Positions 6,753 to 13,048 of a DNA stretch of 23,671 nucleotides are shown here, in pieces. Numbering within the stretch: position 1 is the stretch's first letter; the number at the start of each line of letters is the position of its first letter. Under the pieces are notes generated by a model. It saw only the letters and a program-made list of their open reading frames with translations. It was not told the origin of the DNA and made no database searches. This stretch comes from a virus. The DNA is taken from IMG/VR virus record IMGVR_UViG_3300043410_000649, positions 1-23,671 of that record; one strand, 5' to 3'. The position numbers and the translations under genes were made by a program.

Positions 6753-6781
6753 TTGACATTTATTTGACTTCGAGGTAAAAT
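6753..6781 (+). promoter_or_regulatory. Sigma70-like promoter
   Basis: TTGACA (6753-6758), a 17-bp spacer ending GAGG, then TAAAAT (6776-6781). The predicted +1 is near 6788. The AAGGA ribosome site and ATG of the gene at 6812 follow. Confidence 0.82.
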
Positions 6782-6811
6782 ACAGTGTAGGGTTTGAAAT
6801 AAGGATATTTA

Positions 6812-7003
6812 ATGAAAAACTACTGTGTTGAAGCTGTTGATGAGTTTGAAGCTGTCTATCGTGAGTACTTTGAAAGCGTTTCTGAAGCGTTTTTAAGGGT
6901 TTCTGAGTGGCTTTCTTGGCATGAGTCGGGTGAAACCCCTCTTTATGAACTTAGACTGCTTGAAGGGTCTGAAATCCTTGAAAAATACGAGTTTTTGGAC
7001 TGA
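6812..7003 (+). CDS. Small acidic hypothetical protein
   Basis: A 63-residue, strongly acidic helical protein (EAVDEFEAVYREYFESVSEAF). AAGGA is well placed. It is alone between its own promoter and terminator, a compact independent transcription unit. Small acidic early phage proteins often bind host enzymes or mimic DNA, but nothing here shows a target. Confidence 0.72.
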   Translation: MKNYCVEAVDEFEAVYREYFESVSEAFLRVSEWLSWHESGETPLYELRLLEGSEILEKYEFLD

Positions 7004-7034
7004 TATTTTCTCCTTTAAAATCAATTATCTAGAT

Positions 7035-7058
7035 AACCCTACTGTATGTAGGGTTTTT
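7035..7058 (+). terminator. Rho-independent terminator
   Basis: AACCCTAC pairs perfectly with GTAGGGTT around TGTAT, followed by more T residues. It closes the single-gene unit before it. Stem and tail nearly match the terminator at 1484. Confidence 0.9.
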
Positions 7059-7069
7059 CACGAAATACC

Positions 7070-7098
7070 TTTACATTAATTCAGTTCTAAGGCATAAT
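7070..7098 (+). promoter_or_regulatory. Sigma70-like promoter
   Basis: TTTACA (7070-7075), a 17-bp spacer ending AAGG, then CATAAT (7093-7098). It begins only 12 bases after the terminator tail. The predicted +1 is about 7105, which fixes 7130 as the sensible start of the next gene. Confidence 0.85.
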
Positions 7099-7129
7099 TA
7101 CTCTATTGAATATGAAAAAGGAAGTGAAT

Positions 7130-8029
7130 ATGACTAAAGCTGTGACCGAAATCCGGTTTAACGAGAAATCCGGAAAATTTGAAGGTTTCTTTAAGGGTTC
7201 TTTGGTTAAGCGTACTCAGGATAAGAAGTATCTTGAGAAAATGCTCATGAAATTGGCTAAAGACGAGCAGTCTAGTATGGCAGCTGTTCGTAACGAGAAG
7301 TTCGGCATCAATGAGCGATTCGGTTTCGTTGAAAAGTTGGTGAATATGGTGGCATCGGGCGTCCAACCGAGTGCCGTTATCACTGGTGAGGGTGGCCTAG
7401 GTAAGACTTACACTGTAACTAAGACTCTAGAAGCCAATGGTCTCAAGGATATCTCTGATTTGGCTGATTTTCAGGTTGGAACAATCATTAACATGCGTAA
7501 GTGCTTCACCACTGTTAAGGGGTACTCTACTCCAAAGGGTTTGTACCGCACTTTATTCGAGAACAACAAGTCAATTATTGTATTTGATGACTGTGACAGC
7601 ATTCTTAAAGACCCTGTTGCATTGAATCTTTTGAAGTCAGCTCTTGATTCATACGGTAAGCGTATCATTTCTTGGAATGCCGATATGCGTGATGAAGATC
7701 TTCCACGTAGCTTCTCCTTCGAGGGTCGTGTAATCTTCATCTCTAACATGACTCAAGATGGTGTTGACCAAGCGATTCGTTCACGTTCTATGATGATTGA
7801 CCTATCAATGACACCTGACCAGAAAATCGAGCGCATGGAAACCATTGCTCAGTCAGATGAGTTTTTACCTGAGTATGATACCCAAGCGAAAACCGATGCT
7901 CTTGCTCTAATTCGTGATATTAAAGATGACGTAAAGGAAATTTCCCTTCGTACATTGATTGCCGTGACTAAGATCCGTGCATCCAATAAAGACTGGAAAG
8001 ATCTTGCTACATACATGTTGACTGCTTAA
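7130..8029 (+). CDS. AAA+ ATPase
   Basis: A 299-residue ATPase. Walker A is GEGGLGKT (86-93) and Walker B is IIVFDDCD (149-156). A sensor-1 Asn follows in VIFISNM (about 206), and a probable arginine finger lies in AIRSRSMM (217/219). A charged N-terminal region of about 80 residues precedes the core, and a helical lid domain follows. The start is the third possible codon, chosen for AAGGA eight bases upstream and its place after the mapped promoter. Its partner and substrate are unknown; a DNA-remodelling or loader role would fit such a phage early gene, but this is inference. AAGGAG in the end of the gene serves the next small ORF. Confidence 0.85.
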   Translation: MTKAVTEIRFNEKSGKFEGFFKGSLVKRTQDKKYLEKMLMKLAKDEQSSMAAVRNEKFGINERFGFVEKLVNMVASGVQPSAVITGEGGLGKTYTVTKTLEANGLKDISDLADFQVGTIINMRKCFTTVKGYSTPKGLYRTLFENNKSIIVFDDCDSILKDPVALNLLKSALDSYGKRIISWNADMRDEDLPRSFSFEGRVIFISNMTQDGVDQAIRSRSMMIDLSMTPDQKIERMETIAQSDEFLPEYDTQAKTDALALIRDIKDDVKEISLRTLIAVTKIRASNKDWKDLATYMLTA

Positions 8030-8038
8030 GGAGTTATT

Positions 8039-8197
8039 ATGGGTAAAATGAAAGAACTATACGAAAATATAAACTATCTCTTGGATAATACTCTTCTAAG
8101 TTGTAGTGAAATTGCCGATGAACTTGAGTGTCCAGTGGACTGGGTCAATGAGATTGTTGAGTCCAGATGGGAGATGATCACTGGGGGTAGGGGTTAA
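8039..8197 (+). CDS. Small HTH-like protein (52 aa)
   Basis: A 52-residue ORF with AAGGAG six bases before its ATG, directly after the AAA+ gene. The stretch LSCSEIADELECPVDWVNEIVE reads like a helix-turn-helix: a short helix, a Cys/Pro turn, then a second helix. A second tiny ORF at 8757 has a similar layout. Too short to assign, but DNA binding is plausible. Confidence 0.62.
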   Translation: MGKMKELYENINYLLDNTLLSCSEIADELECPVDWVNEIVESRWEMITGGRG

Positions 8198-8231
8198 AAG
8201 AGGCGACTTTATATGTCGGGTCCCCTTTTCC
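8196..8231 (+). terminator. Possible imperfect terminator
   Basis: AAAAG (8196-8200) can pair with CTTTT, then GG with CC and CGAC with GTCG around a TTTATAT loop, with an A/C mismatch and a 3-base bulge. It lies right at the stop of the small HTH-like gene and before the tandem repeats. Termination here would isolate the next promoter. Confidence 0.4.
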
Positions 8232-8248
8232 TGTATGGAGAGCGATGT

Positions 8249-8311
8249 AATAAACCCAGACGTATTTTTAATAAACCCAGACGTATTTTTAATAAACCCA
8301 GACGTATTTTT
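8249..8311. repeat. Three perfect tandem 21-bp repeats
   Basis: Three head-to-tail identical copies (8249-8269, 8270-8290, 8291-8311) of a unit that reads AATAAACCCAGACG, then TATTTTT. They end five bases before the -35 of a consensus promoter. Twenty-one bp is two helical turns, so a bound protein would sit on the same face each time. This suits activator or repressor sites, an UP-like AT tract, or replication iterons. The region 8198-8352 has no gene; these repeats, a possible terminator and the promoter fill it. Confidence 0.95.
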
Positions 8312-8316
8312 ATTCC

Positions 8317-8345
8317 TTGACATATATCCATTATTGGAGTATAAT
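8317..8345 (+). promoter_or_regulatory. Consensus sigma70 promoter downstream of the repeats
   Basis: Perfect TTGACA (8317-8322), a 17-bp spacer ending GGAG, perfect TATAAT (8340-8345). The predicted +1 is at 8352/8353. This is the best-matching promoter in the window and it drives the cluster of tiny genes through the nuclease-like gene. Confidence 0.92.
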
Positions 8346-8352
8346 TACATAC

Positions 8353-8439
8353 ATGGACGAATCTGTTTTTAAACTCGGTCCAAAAATCGCCTGCAAAATT
8401 TTTTGTCCTGGAACCTTTTTATGGAGATATTATGATTAG
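8353..8439 (+). CDS. Possible leaderless 28-aa leader peptide
   Basis: An ATG at the predicted transcription start opens a 28-codon frame (MDESVFKLGPKIACKIFCPG...) that stops at TAG inside the start of the gene at 8432. If translated it would be leaderless and would couple termination to the next start. Composition (two Cys, aromatic end) gives no function. Non-coding leader is the alternative. Confidence 0.3.
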   Translation: MDESVFKLGPKIACKIFCPGTFLWRYYD

Positions 8440-8662
8440 TTTGGATACTGAAACATGTGATAACATTACTCGACTCAATCTAACTGAGTATAGGGATCTT
8501 CTACAGTCAGAATTGGATCAATGGAATACCAATCCTAAAACTGAGGATAATCCAACTGGATATTGGTTACACCCTGAAGATGTCATTGGTAATTTTGAGC
8601 GTATTAAAAGGTTAAATTTGGTTCTTAATGACTTTGGTGGAGAGTTATATGGAAGTAACTGA
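8432..8662 (+). CDS. Small hypothetical protein
   Basis: A 76-residue, acidic, helical protein of unknown function. ATGGAGATATT gives a good ribosome site. A helix (LNLTEYRDLLQSELDQW), an Asn/Pro-rich loop and a second helix (VIGNFERIKRLNLVLNDF) suggest a helical hairpin. It begins the operon of tiny genes. Confidence 0.7.
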   Translation: MISLDTETCDNITRLNLTEYRDLLQSELDQWNTNPKTEDNPTGYWLHPEDVIGNFERIKRLNLVLNDFGGELYGSN

Positions 8663-8750
8663 GGTTTTAATTGTATTTGCCTACATCATTGGATTAGTGA
8701 GTTTGGCTATATTCATTGGATGTTTCATTAGAAAGATTCTTTTTGGATAA
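8649..8750 (+). CDS. Single-span membrane peptide (33 aa)
   Basis: A 33-residue ORF. After MEVTE comes one long hydrophobic helix (VLIVFAYIIGLVSLAIFIGC), then RKILFG, so it should insert in the membrane with a basic cytoplasmic end. GGAG precedes its ATG, inside the end of the previous gene. Phage operons often contain such peptides; no role is known. Confidence 0.6.
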   Translation: MEVTEVLIVFAYIIGLVSLAIFIGCFIRKILFG

Positions 8751-8756
8751 GAATAT

Positions 8757-8891
8757 ATGATTACTAAGACAAAGGATTTGATACATGCAGTGAGAGAACT
8801 GCTGGAACGGCATCTGGATGTTTATGAAATATCTTCCAGACTGCATGTTGATCCATATATTATACAACAAATTATTGATATGTTATCATGA
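8757..8891 (+). CDS. Tiny HTH-like protein (44 aa)
   Basis: A 44-residue ORF. RHLDVYEISSRLHVDPYIIQQIID resembles a helix-turn-helix of the kind used to read DNA (helix, short turn at HVD, helix), and the short N-terminal helix would complete it. It ends in an ATGA overlap. The layout parallels the small protein at 8039. No upstream ribosome site is obvious. Confidence 0.55.
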   Translation: MITKTKDLIHAVRELLERHLDVYEISSRLHVDPYIIQQIIDMLS

Positions 8892-9055
8892 GTGACGAGC
8901 AGATTTTACAAGAATATGAGAGATTCCTAGAGTACTACGACGGGAATGTTCCATCAATGGAGCATGAGCCTATACGCTTTGCTTCCTATGTGAAAATGTT
9001 TAGATATTATACTGAGAGGGAACAAAATGAGAAGCAAAGAACAAGCAATATTTGA
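8888..9055 (+). CDS. Small acidic hypothetical protein (55 aa)
   Basis: A 55-residue acidic ORF rich in Tyr and Glu (QEYERFLEYYDG). It starts at an ATGA overlap. Its 3' end overlaps the first 29 bases of the nuclease-like gene, whose AGGGA ribosome site lies within it. Function unknown. Confidence 0.55.
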   Translation: MSDEQILQEYERFLEYYDGNVPSMEHEPIRFASYVKMFRYYTEREQNEKQRTSNI

Positions 9056-9638
9056 AGAAGTTATTTTTAACTATAATCCAAAGTTTGCCATTGGAACTGC
9101 GCTTAGACAGTGTGCCCAGGAAGATCCGTCAGACTTTAATGTTACACGGCTGGTTGAAAAGACCATTAATCACTGTTGCGGATTAGTTGTTGAAAGTGAT
9201 GAACACCATGACGCTGTCAGTGCAACGGGAATTAAGTTCGAACATAAAACTGCATCGGTTCTAATTAAACCAGCGCATAATTCCAAGAACTCATACCCAT
9301 GTAAAATTACAAATTGTATGTCTGGAAGTGGTGTTGCAAAGACTGGGCATCTTTGTGTTGTAATGTATAATCCTCATTACAATAATGGTGATATTGATTA
9401 TTTCTTCATCCCCTCTGAGAAAGTTGAAGGGTTGGTCACTGTTGAGGTTGGAAAACCCAGTGCAATTAAAGGTACATGGAACAGACAATCGTTTTATACA
9501 GATAAGTTGGGTCGGTATCAGGTGGATTCCTTTGAAGAATTGATTGACAAAATACATCTTGCTTCTTCAGGTGGAACTCATACGTATGAGACTCTTTTCC
9601 CAAAAACCTCTGTTTCATTTGACGCATTTTTTGCTTGA
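9027..9638 (+). CDS. Putative PD-(D/E)XK-type nuclease
   Basis: A 203-residue protein. DEHHDAVSATGIKFEHKTAS (residues 58-77) holds an acidic residue (D62) followed after a short strand by E72-x-K74, the core of the restriction-endonuclease-like fold. YFFIPSEKV (about 130-138) is like the strand and loop after that core in several such enzymes. Eight Cys/His residues are scattered without an obvious zinc site. AGGGA precedes the ATG. The stop TGA lies inside the -35 of the next promoter. The nuclease call rests on motif spacing alone; another alpha/beta fold is possible. Confidence 0.5.
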   Translation: MRSKEQAIFEEVIFNYNPKFAIGTALRQCAQEDPSDFNVTRLVEKTINHCCGLVVESDEHHDAVSATGIKFEHKTASVLIKPAHNSKNSYPCKITNCMSGSGVAKTGHLCVVMYNPHYNNGDIDYFFIPSEKVEGLVTVEVGKPSAIKGTWNRQSFYTDKLGRYQVDSFEELIDKIHLASSGGTHTYETLFPKTSVSFDAFFA

Positions 9639-9663
9639 CATTTAATTGATTTGGTAGTATAAT
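9635..9663 (+). promoter_or_regulatory. Consensus sigma70 promoter overlapping a stop codon
   Basis: TTGACA (9635-9640) contains the TGA stop of the upstream gene. A 17-bp spacer ending TAG is followed by TATAAT (9658-9663). The predicted +1 is near 9670, giving a 12-base leader with AGGAG before the metallophosphoesterase. Confidence 0.9.
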
Positions 9664-9681
9664 AAAGTTTTAGGAGTTGTT

Positions 9682-10626
9682 ATGAAAATTGGAGTTTGTT
9701 CTGATCTGCATCTGGAATTCGCCGATGTGGATATTAAAAATATAGATAATGTTGATGTCCTGATTTTATCTGGGGACATTCTCGTTGAAAATGATCTACA
9801 ACAAAGAGATATTCATAATGTGATGGAGGGACTTGGTCGTTCCGCTCGATTCCATGATTTCTTCAAACGTGTTTGTTCAGAGTTTCCACATGTTGTTTAT
9901 GTGGCAGGTAATCATGAGCACTATCATGGAGACTTCAAGTATACTTTGTCTGGATTGAAGGAGAAACTATCACACAATAAGAATCTTCACATCCTTGATA
10001 GAGAGATTTTTAAACTCAATGATACCTTGTTTGTTGGATCAACATTGTGGACTGACATGAACAAGGAAGATCCTCTGACGCTATTTCATATCCAGCGTGC
10101 AATGAACGATTTCCGTTGTGTTTCGAATAGTCATCGTATGGTCTCCAGTAAGGTGCCACTGTATGAAAAGAATCCTCTTTATACAGAAGATGGTAAGAAT
10201 GGTCCAATGTATAATAAAGATAAGAATGGATATTATATTAAGATTGGTGAGAAGACAATTGAATCAGCATCTAGGTTTTCCCCTGAAGATGCAGTTGTTG
10301 AACATGGTAAATCTCTTGGATACATCAAAACAATTTATGAGACTATGCAACCATGGGAGCAGATGGTAGTTGTTGGCCATCATACACCGAGTCATAAAAG
10401 TTGTCATCCACGTTATGCGAAAGATGACCTAATGAATGGTGGTTATCACAGCGACCTTGATCAATTTATTCTTGATCGACCAGGAATTAAACTTTGGACT
10501 CATGGTCATACTCACGAAAAATTTGATTATACTATCGGAGAAACTCGTGTCGTGTGTAATCCAAGAGGTTATTCAGGATATGAAGAAATTGCCGATGGTT
10601 TTACATTAAAGGTAGTTGAAGTATGA
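9682..10626 (+). CDS. Calcineurin-like metallophosphoesterase
   Basis: A 314-residue enzyme with the full metallophosphoesterase motif set in order: DLH (8-10), GD (31-32), GNHEH (76-80), then GHH and GHTH near the C-terminus. These ligate two divalent metals for phosphoester hydrolysis. The segment between GNHE and GHH is long and polar, a family-specific insertion. AGGAG lies eight bases before the ATG. The substrate is not evident: nucleic acid ends, cyclic nucleotides and phosphoproteins are all known in the superfamily. It overlaps the next tiny gene at ATGA. Confidence 0.88.
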   Translation: MKIGVCSDLHLEFADVDIKNIDNVDVLILSGDILVENDLQQRDIHNVMEGLGRSARFHDFFKRVCSEFPHVVYVAGNHEHYHGDFKYTLSGLKEKLSHNKNLHILDREIFKLNDTLFVGSTLWTDMNKEDPLTLFHIQRAMNDFRCVSNSHRMVSSKVPLYEKNPLYTEDGKNGPMYNKDKNGYYIKIGEKTIESASRFSPEDAVVEHGKSLGYIKTIYETMQPWEQMVVVGHHTPSHKSCHPRYAKDDLMNGGYHSDLDQFILDRPGIKLWTHGHTHEKFDYTIGETRVVCNPRGYSGYEEIADGFTLKVVEV

Positions 10627-10802
10627 TAACTGATAAAAAGATGGAACAACAAGTAGAGAATATCAAAAACAAAATCTGCCCATCAGATATTGATAATGCC
10701 GTTCTTTACTTGTTCACAGAATTAACTAAGGTTAAACATGAGAATGATAACCTAAAGCAAGAAATTAAAGAATTATATTGGAGATTACAGGAGCATGATT
10801 AA
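10623..10802 (+). CDS. Small coiled-coil protein (59 aa)
   Basis: A 59-residue ORF starting at an ATGA overlap. The second half (LTKVKHENDNLKQEIKELYWRLQEHD) has heptad spacing of Leu/Ile typical of a coiled coil. It ends directly against the next ATG. Function unknown; a similar short coiled-coil ORF occurs at 20513. Confidence 0.62.
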   Translation: MITDKKMEQQVENIKNKICPSDIDNAVLYLFTELTKVKHENDNLKQEIKELYWRLQEHD

Positions 10803-11090
10803 ATGCCAAAGATGACATTTATAGCACAACACAAAGACCTTTTGACAAATACTGAGAAGTATAACATAACAGTTGATTCTTATGCAGATTCATTGTATGA
10901 GATTATTGAAAACTTTGAATTGTTTTTGAGGGGAAGTGGATTTTACTTGGATGGAAGATTGGAAATTGTTCCATTCGATGAAGATCCACCTAATTTTGAT
11001 TTCACGGAACTGTCTAAAGTGTCTAAAGCCAACGACAGTTATTTTAGTTTTTTAGAAGAATATGATAGAATTGGAAATTGTTCAAAATGA
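10803..11090 (+). CDS. Conserved phage hypothetical protein
   Basis: A 95-residue protein. MTFIAQHKDLLTNTEKYNITVDSYADSLYEIIENFELFLRGSGF suggests an amphipathic strand pair followed by a helix, and the C-terminal half is acidic. Conserved small phage proteins have this build, from memory. GGAG lies at the end of the preceding ORF. ATGA overlap with the MazG-like gene. Confidence 0.7.
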   Translation: MPKMTFIAQHKDLLTNTEKYNITVDSYADSLYEIIENFELFLRGSGFYLDGRLEIVPFDEDPPNFDFTELSKVSKANDSYFSFLEEYDRIGNCSK

Positions 11091-11461
11091 GTAAAACTTT
11101 TACAGATGTAGCAGTATTTCTTGCAGCATGCGGTCAAAAAACTCCAAACATTCCGTCACCACCGAATGATTTGTCAGAGCTATACAAGAAACTTATCAAA
11201 GAAGAAACAACTGAGTTCTGGGAAGCAGTTGAAGCCGAGGATGACGCAGAGCAACTGGATGCGTGTTTCGATATGATTTGGGTCATTGTCGGATATATGA
11301 AAGCACGTGGTTGGGATTGCGAAGCTGCGTGGGACGAGGGTGCGAAGTCTAATCTGAGTAAAATTGATCCTATCACTGGTAAGGTTATTCGTCGCGAAGA
11401 TGGTAAGATCCTTAAACCAGATGGTTGGAAACCACCAGATTTTAAGAAATTTATTGCTTGA
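11087..11461 (+). CDS. MazG/HisE-like nucleotide pyrophosphohydrolase
   Basis: A 124-residue all-alpha NTP pyrophosphohydrolase. The metal site motif EExxE (E39, E40, E43) is followed by D58 and D62 in LDACFDMIWV, the usual EExxE...ExxD-like arrangement of four helices. The C-terminal IDPITGKVIRREDGKILKPDGWKPPDF is typical of phage members of the family. They hydrolyse (d)NTPs to monophosphates; phage forms may adjust dNTP pools or alarmone levels. ATG is chosen for the ATGA overlap. The stop TGA sits inside the next promoter's -35, and a HAD nucleotidase follows, which fits a nucleotide-metabolism pair. Confidence 0.82.
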   Translation: MSKTFTDVAVFLAACGQKTPNIPSPPNDLSELYKKLIKEETTEFWEAVEAEDDAEQLDACFDMIWVIVGYMKARGWDCEAAWDEGAKSNLSKIDPITGKVIRREDGKILKPDGWKPPDFKKFIA

Positions 11462-11486
11462 CATTTATTTAAAACCAGAGTATAAT
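11458..11486 (+). promoter_or_regulatory. Consensus sigma70 promoter for a leaderless gene
   Basis: TTGACA (11458-11463) includes the upstream TGA stop. The spacer is 17 bp ending AGAG, and TATAAT (11481-11486) follows. Counting +1 seven bases after the last T gives 11493, exactly the A of the next ATG, so the mRNA would have no leader. Confidence 0.9.
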
Positions 11487-11492
11487 TATACT

Positions 11493-11996
11493 ATGAATGA
11501 TATTACACTTTACCTTGACATGGACGGAGTTCTTGCAGACTTCAATAAGGCATACACAAAGTATGACCCAAACAAAGAAGATCGTCTAAAATTTAGATCC
11601 GCTGTTATGGATTATAAAATTTTCGAAGATCTAGATTTTATGAAAGACACGCAAGAACTATTGAATCATGTTTCAAAATTACATAAAGTTGATGTTCAAA
11701 TTTTGACATCGATGGGAACTCACGACCCATTTCAAGGTAACGAAGCTAAGTACCAGAAACTAAAATGGTTGGATAAACATAATATTCCATACAAAGCAAA
11801 CTTTGTTCGCAGTAAAGAAGAGAAAGCTAATTACGCAACACCAACTTCTATTCTTATTGATGACAGTGTTGGATGTGTAGCTCCATTCATTAGAGCAGGT
11901 GGAACTGGAATTCTTCACGTAAATGCCAGTGACACCAATACTTTACTTGATTCTGTTATTTTACAGATTCGTGCACTGAAAGCATTGAGGTCTTAA
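11493..11996 (+). CDS. HAD-family 5'-nucleotidase
   Basis: A 167-residue HAD phosphatase. Motif I is YLDMDGVLADF with the nucleophile D9 and acid/base D11. Motif II is the Thr/Ser in ILTSMG. A conserved Lys follows in FVRSKEEKANYA, and motif IV is ILIDDS. The size and motif I wording match phage and mitochondrial-type 5'(3')-deoxyribonucleotidases. The enzyme would remove phosphate from (d)NMPs, acting after the MazG-like enzyme in the upstream gene. The ATG coincides with the predicted +1 of its promoter and there is no Shine-Dalgarno, so translation is probably leaderless. A longer in-frame extension exists but lies inside the neighbour. Confidence 0.85.
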   Translation: MNDITLYLDMDGVLADFNKAYTKYDPNKEDRLKFRSAVMDYKIFEDLDFMKDTQELLNHVSKLHKVDVQILTSMGTHDPFQGNEAKYQKLKWLDKHNIPYKANFVRSKEEKANYATPTSILIDDSVGCVAPFIRAGGTGILHVNASDTNTLLDSVILQIRALKALRS

Positions 11997-12283
11997 TGAT
12001 TGACATTTTCCTAACAACATTTGAGTGGATTAAGTATGACTGGCATAGTAATCGTAAGCGTTTTGTTATTGAGTTGTTGGCTTGGGCTATTAGCATTGGC
12101 TGTAGTATTACCATGGCTCTTACTGTTCCCACTCCTCCACTACTTGTTTTATATCCTATCTGGATTTCTGGTTGTGCTATGTATGCTTGGGCTGCTTACA
12201 CTCGGAAATCTTTTGGCATGCTTGCTAACTACATGCTTTTAGTGACGATTGATTTTATTGGCTTAATTAGGATGGTTTTATAA
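11996..12283 (+). CDS. Multi-span phage membrane protein
   Basis: A 95-residue protein with three hydrophobic segments (about residues 24-42, 48-66, 73-93) joined by short polar turns (RKSFG). It begins at a TAATG overlap with the nucleotidase. It resembles small phage inner-membrane proteins in size and pattern; function unknown. Confidence 0.72.
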   Translation: MIDIFLTTFEWIKYDWHSNRKRFVIELLAWAISIGCSITMALTVPTPPLLVLYPIWISGCAMYAWAAYTRKSFGMLANYMLLVTIDFIGLIRMVL

Positions 12284-12284
12284 T

Positions 12285-12350
12285 ATGATTAAATTATCTA
12301 CAATGAATCCTGTTCCGAAAGTGAAATGTAATGTTTCGGTTGTGGGCTAA
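12285..12350 (+). CDS. Very short ORF (21 aa), doubtful
   Basis: ATG just after the membrane protein stop opens MIKLSTMNPVPKVKCNVSVVG and then a TAA. Its 3' end overlaps the start of the next, better supported gene. It may be a leader peptide coupling translation to that gene, or chance. No ribosome site. Confidence 0.25.
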   Translation: MIKLSTMNPVPKVKCNVSVVG

Positions 12351-12480
12351 GGCACTTGGTGAAAAAGCTGGTTCTGACGATAATGAAGCAGATAGAGTTG
12401 CTTGGATTCGGACTGGTATTGTTCTTGTGTATATTATTACAAATTTTTTTATTATTGCTGGCGTAATTCGCCATTGGTGA
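12331..12480 (+). CDS. Small single-span membrane protein (49 aa)
   Basis: A 49-residue protein. The N-terminal half is polar and acidic (MFRLWAKALGEKAGSDDNEADRVAWIR), and the C-terminal half is one hydrophobic helix (TGIVLVYIITNFFIIAGVI) ending RHW. The composition and the WAKALGEKA...AGVIRHW pattern are familiar from small phage proteins, from memory. It was found by reading the frame directly; the ribosome site is weak. Confidence 0.7.
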   Translation: MFRLWAKALGEKAGSDDNEADRVAWIRTGIVLVYIITNFFIIAGVIRHW

Positions 12481-12482
12481 CT

Positions 12483-13028
12483 ATGAATATATTTTATCTA
12501 GATAGAAATCCTAAGTTGTGTGCTCAAGCACACGTTGATAAACATTGCGTGAAAATGATATTGGAATATGCACAATTACTTTCTACTGCTCATCGTGTGC
12601 TTGATGGGATTCAATCTATTGGCTTGTCTAAAACTGGTCGCAAACAAACGAGATATGTTCTTCCTGACCAGCGTGAATCTATTTTGTATTCTGCTACTCA
12701 CATCAATCATCCTTCAGCTATTTGGTGTAGGCAATCATATAGAAATTATATGTGGTTGGCTGAACTCTTAGAAGAACTCTGTGGTGAATATACATATCGC
12801 TATGGTAAAACACATAAAGTTGAATCATCTGGTTTAATGCAAACATTGAAAAATTATTTCCCAGGAAATATTCCATCCAATAAAGATTTCACAGAACCAA
12901 CACCAGCCATGCCAGATGAATATAAAGTATCTGGCGACTCTATCCAATCTTACATAAATTATTATCTTGGAGATAAACAAAGAATGTTTTCTTGGAAGAA
13001 ACGGGAAACTCCTTCTTTCATTCGCTAA
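12483..13028 (+). CDS. Conserved phage protein (MNIFYLDRNP family)
   Basis: A 181-residue protein with the motifs of a widespread phage family of unknown role: MNIFYLDRNPKLCAQAHVDK, then HCVKMILEYAQLLSTAHR, THINHPSAIWCRQSYRNY, GEYTYRYGKTHK, and EPTPAMPDEYKV. The conserved His, Cys and Asp in the first 30 residues could form a catalytic or metal site. An in-frame upstream extension is Tyr/Cys-rich and lies inside the membrane gene, so ATG at MNIFYLD is chosen. Its stop codon TAA lies within a CTAAATAG late-promoter-like motif. Confidence 0.82.
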   Translation: MNIFYLDRNPKLCAQAHVDKHCVKMILEYAQLLSTAHRVLDGIQSIGLSKTGRKQTRYVLPDQRESILYSATHINHPSAIWCRQSYRNYMWLAELLEELCGEYTYRYGKTHKVESSGLMQTLKNYFPGNIPSNKDFTEPTPAMPDEYKVSGDSIQSYINYYLGDKQRMFSWKKRETPSFIR

Positions 13029-13032
13029 ATAG
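13025..13032 (+). promoter_or_regulatory. Candidate T4-type late promoter (CTAAATAG)
   Basis: CTAAATAG overlaps the stop of the upstream gene and precedes the AAGGAG site and ATG of the gene at 13049 by 17 bases to the ATG. It could start late transcription of the PhoH-endolysin-exonuclease run. It resembles TATAAATA of T4 late promoters. Confidence 0.45.
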
Positions 13033-13048
13033 AATTGAAGGAGTCATT

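Noticed and set aside
7437-7625. 62-codon plus-strand ORF inside the ATPase gene
   Set aside because: It is an out-of-frame shadow of the AAA+ ATPase with Leu/Ser-rich composition and no ribosome site.
8249-8311. CRISPR array
   Set aside because: The three repeats are directly adjacent with no spacers, and no cas genes are present.
10600-10627. Promoter TTTACA with TATGAT before the small coiled-coil ORF
   Set aside because: The spacer is 16 bp, the -10 covers the start codon and stop of the flanking genes, and the G before the -10 is missing in the same sense. It does not fit the ten consistent promoters.
12402-12482. N-terminal extension of the MNIFYLD protein
   Set aside because: The added residues are Tyr/Cys-rich and lie in the coding region of the small membrane protein. 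MNIFYLD is where family members begin.
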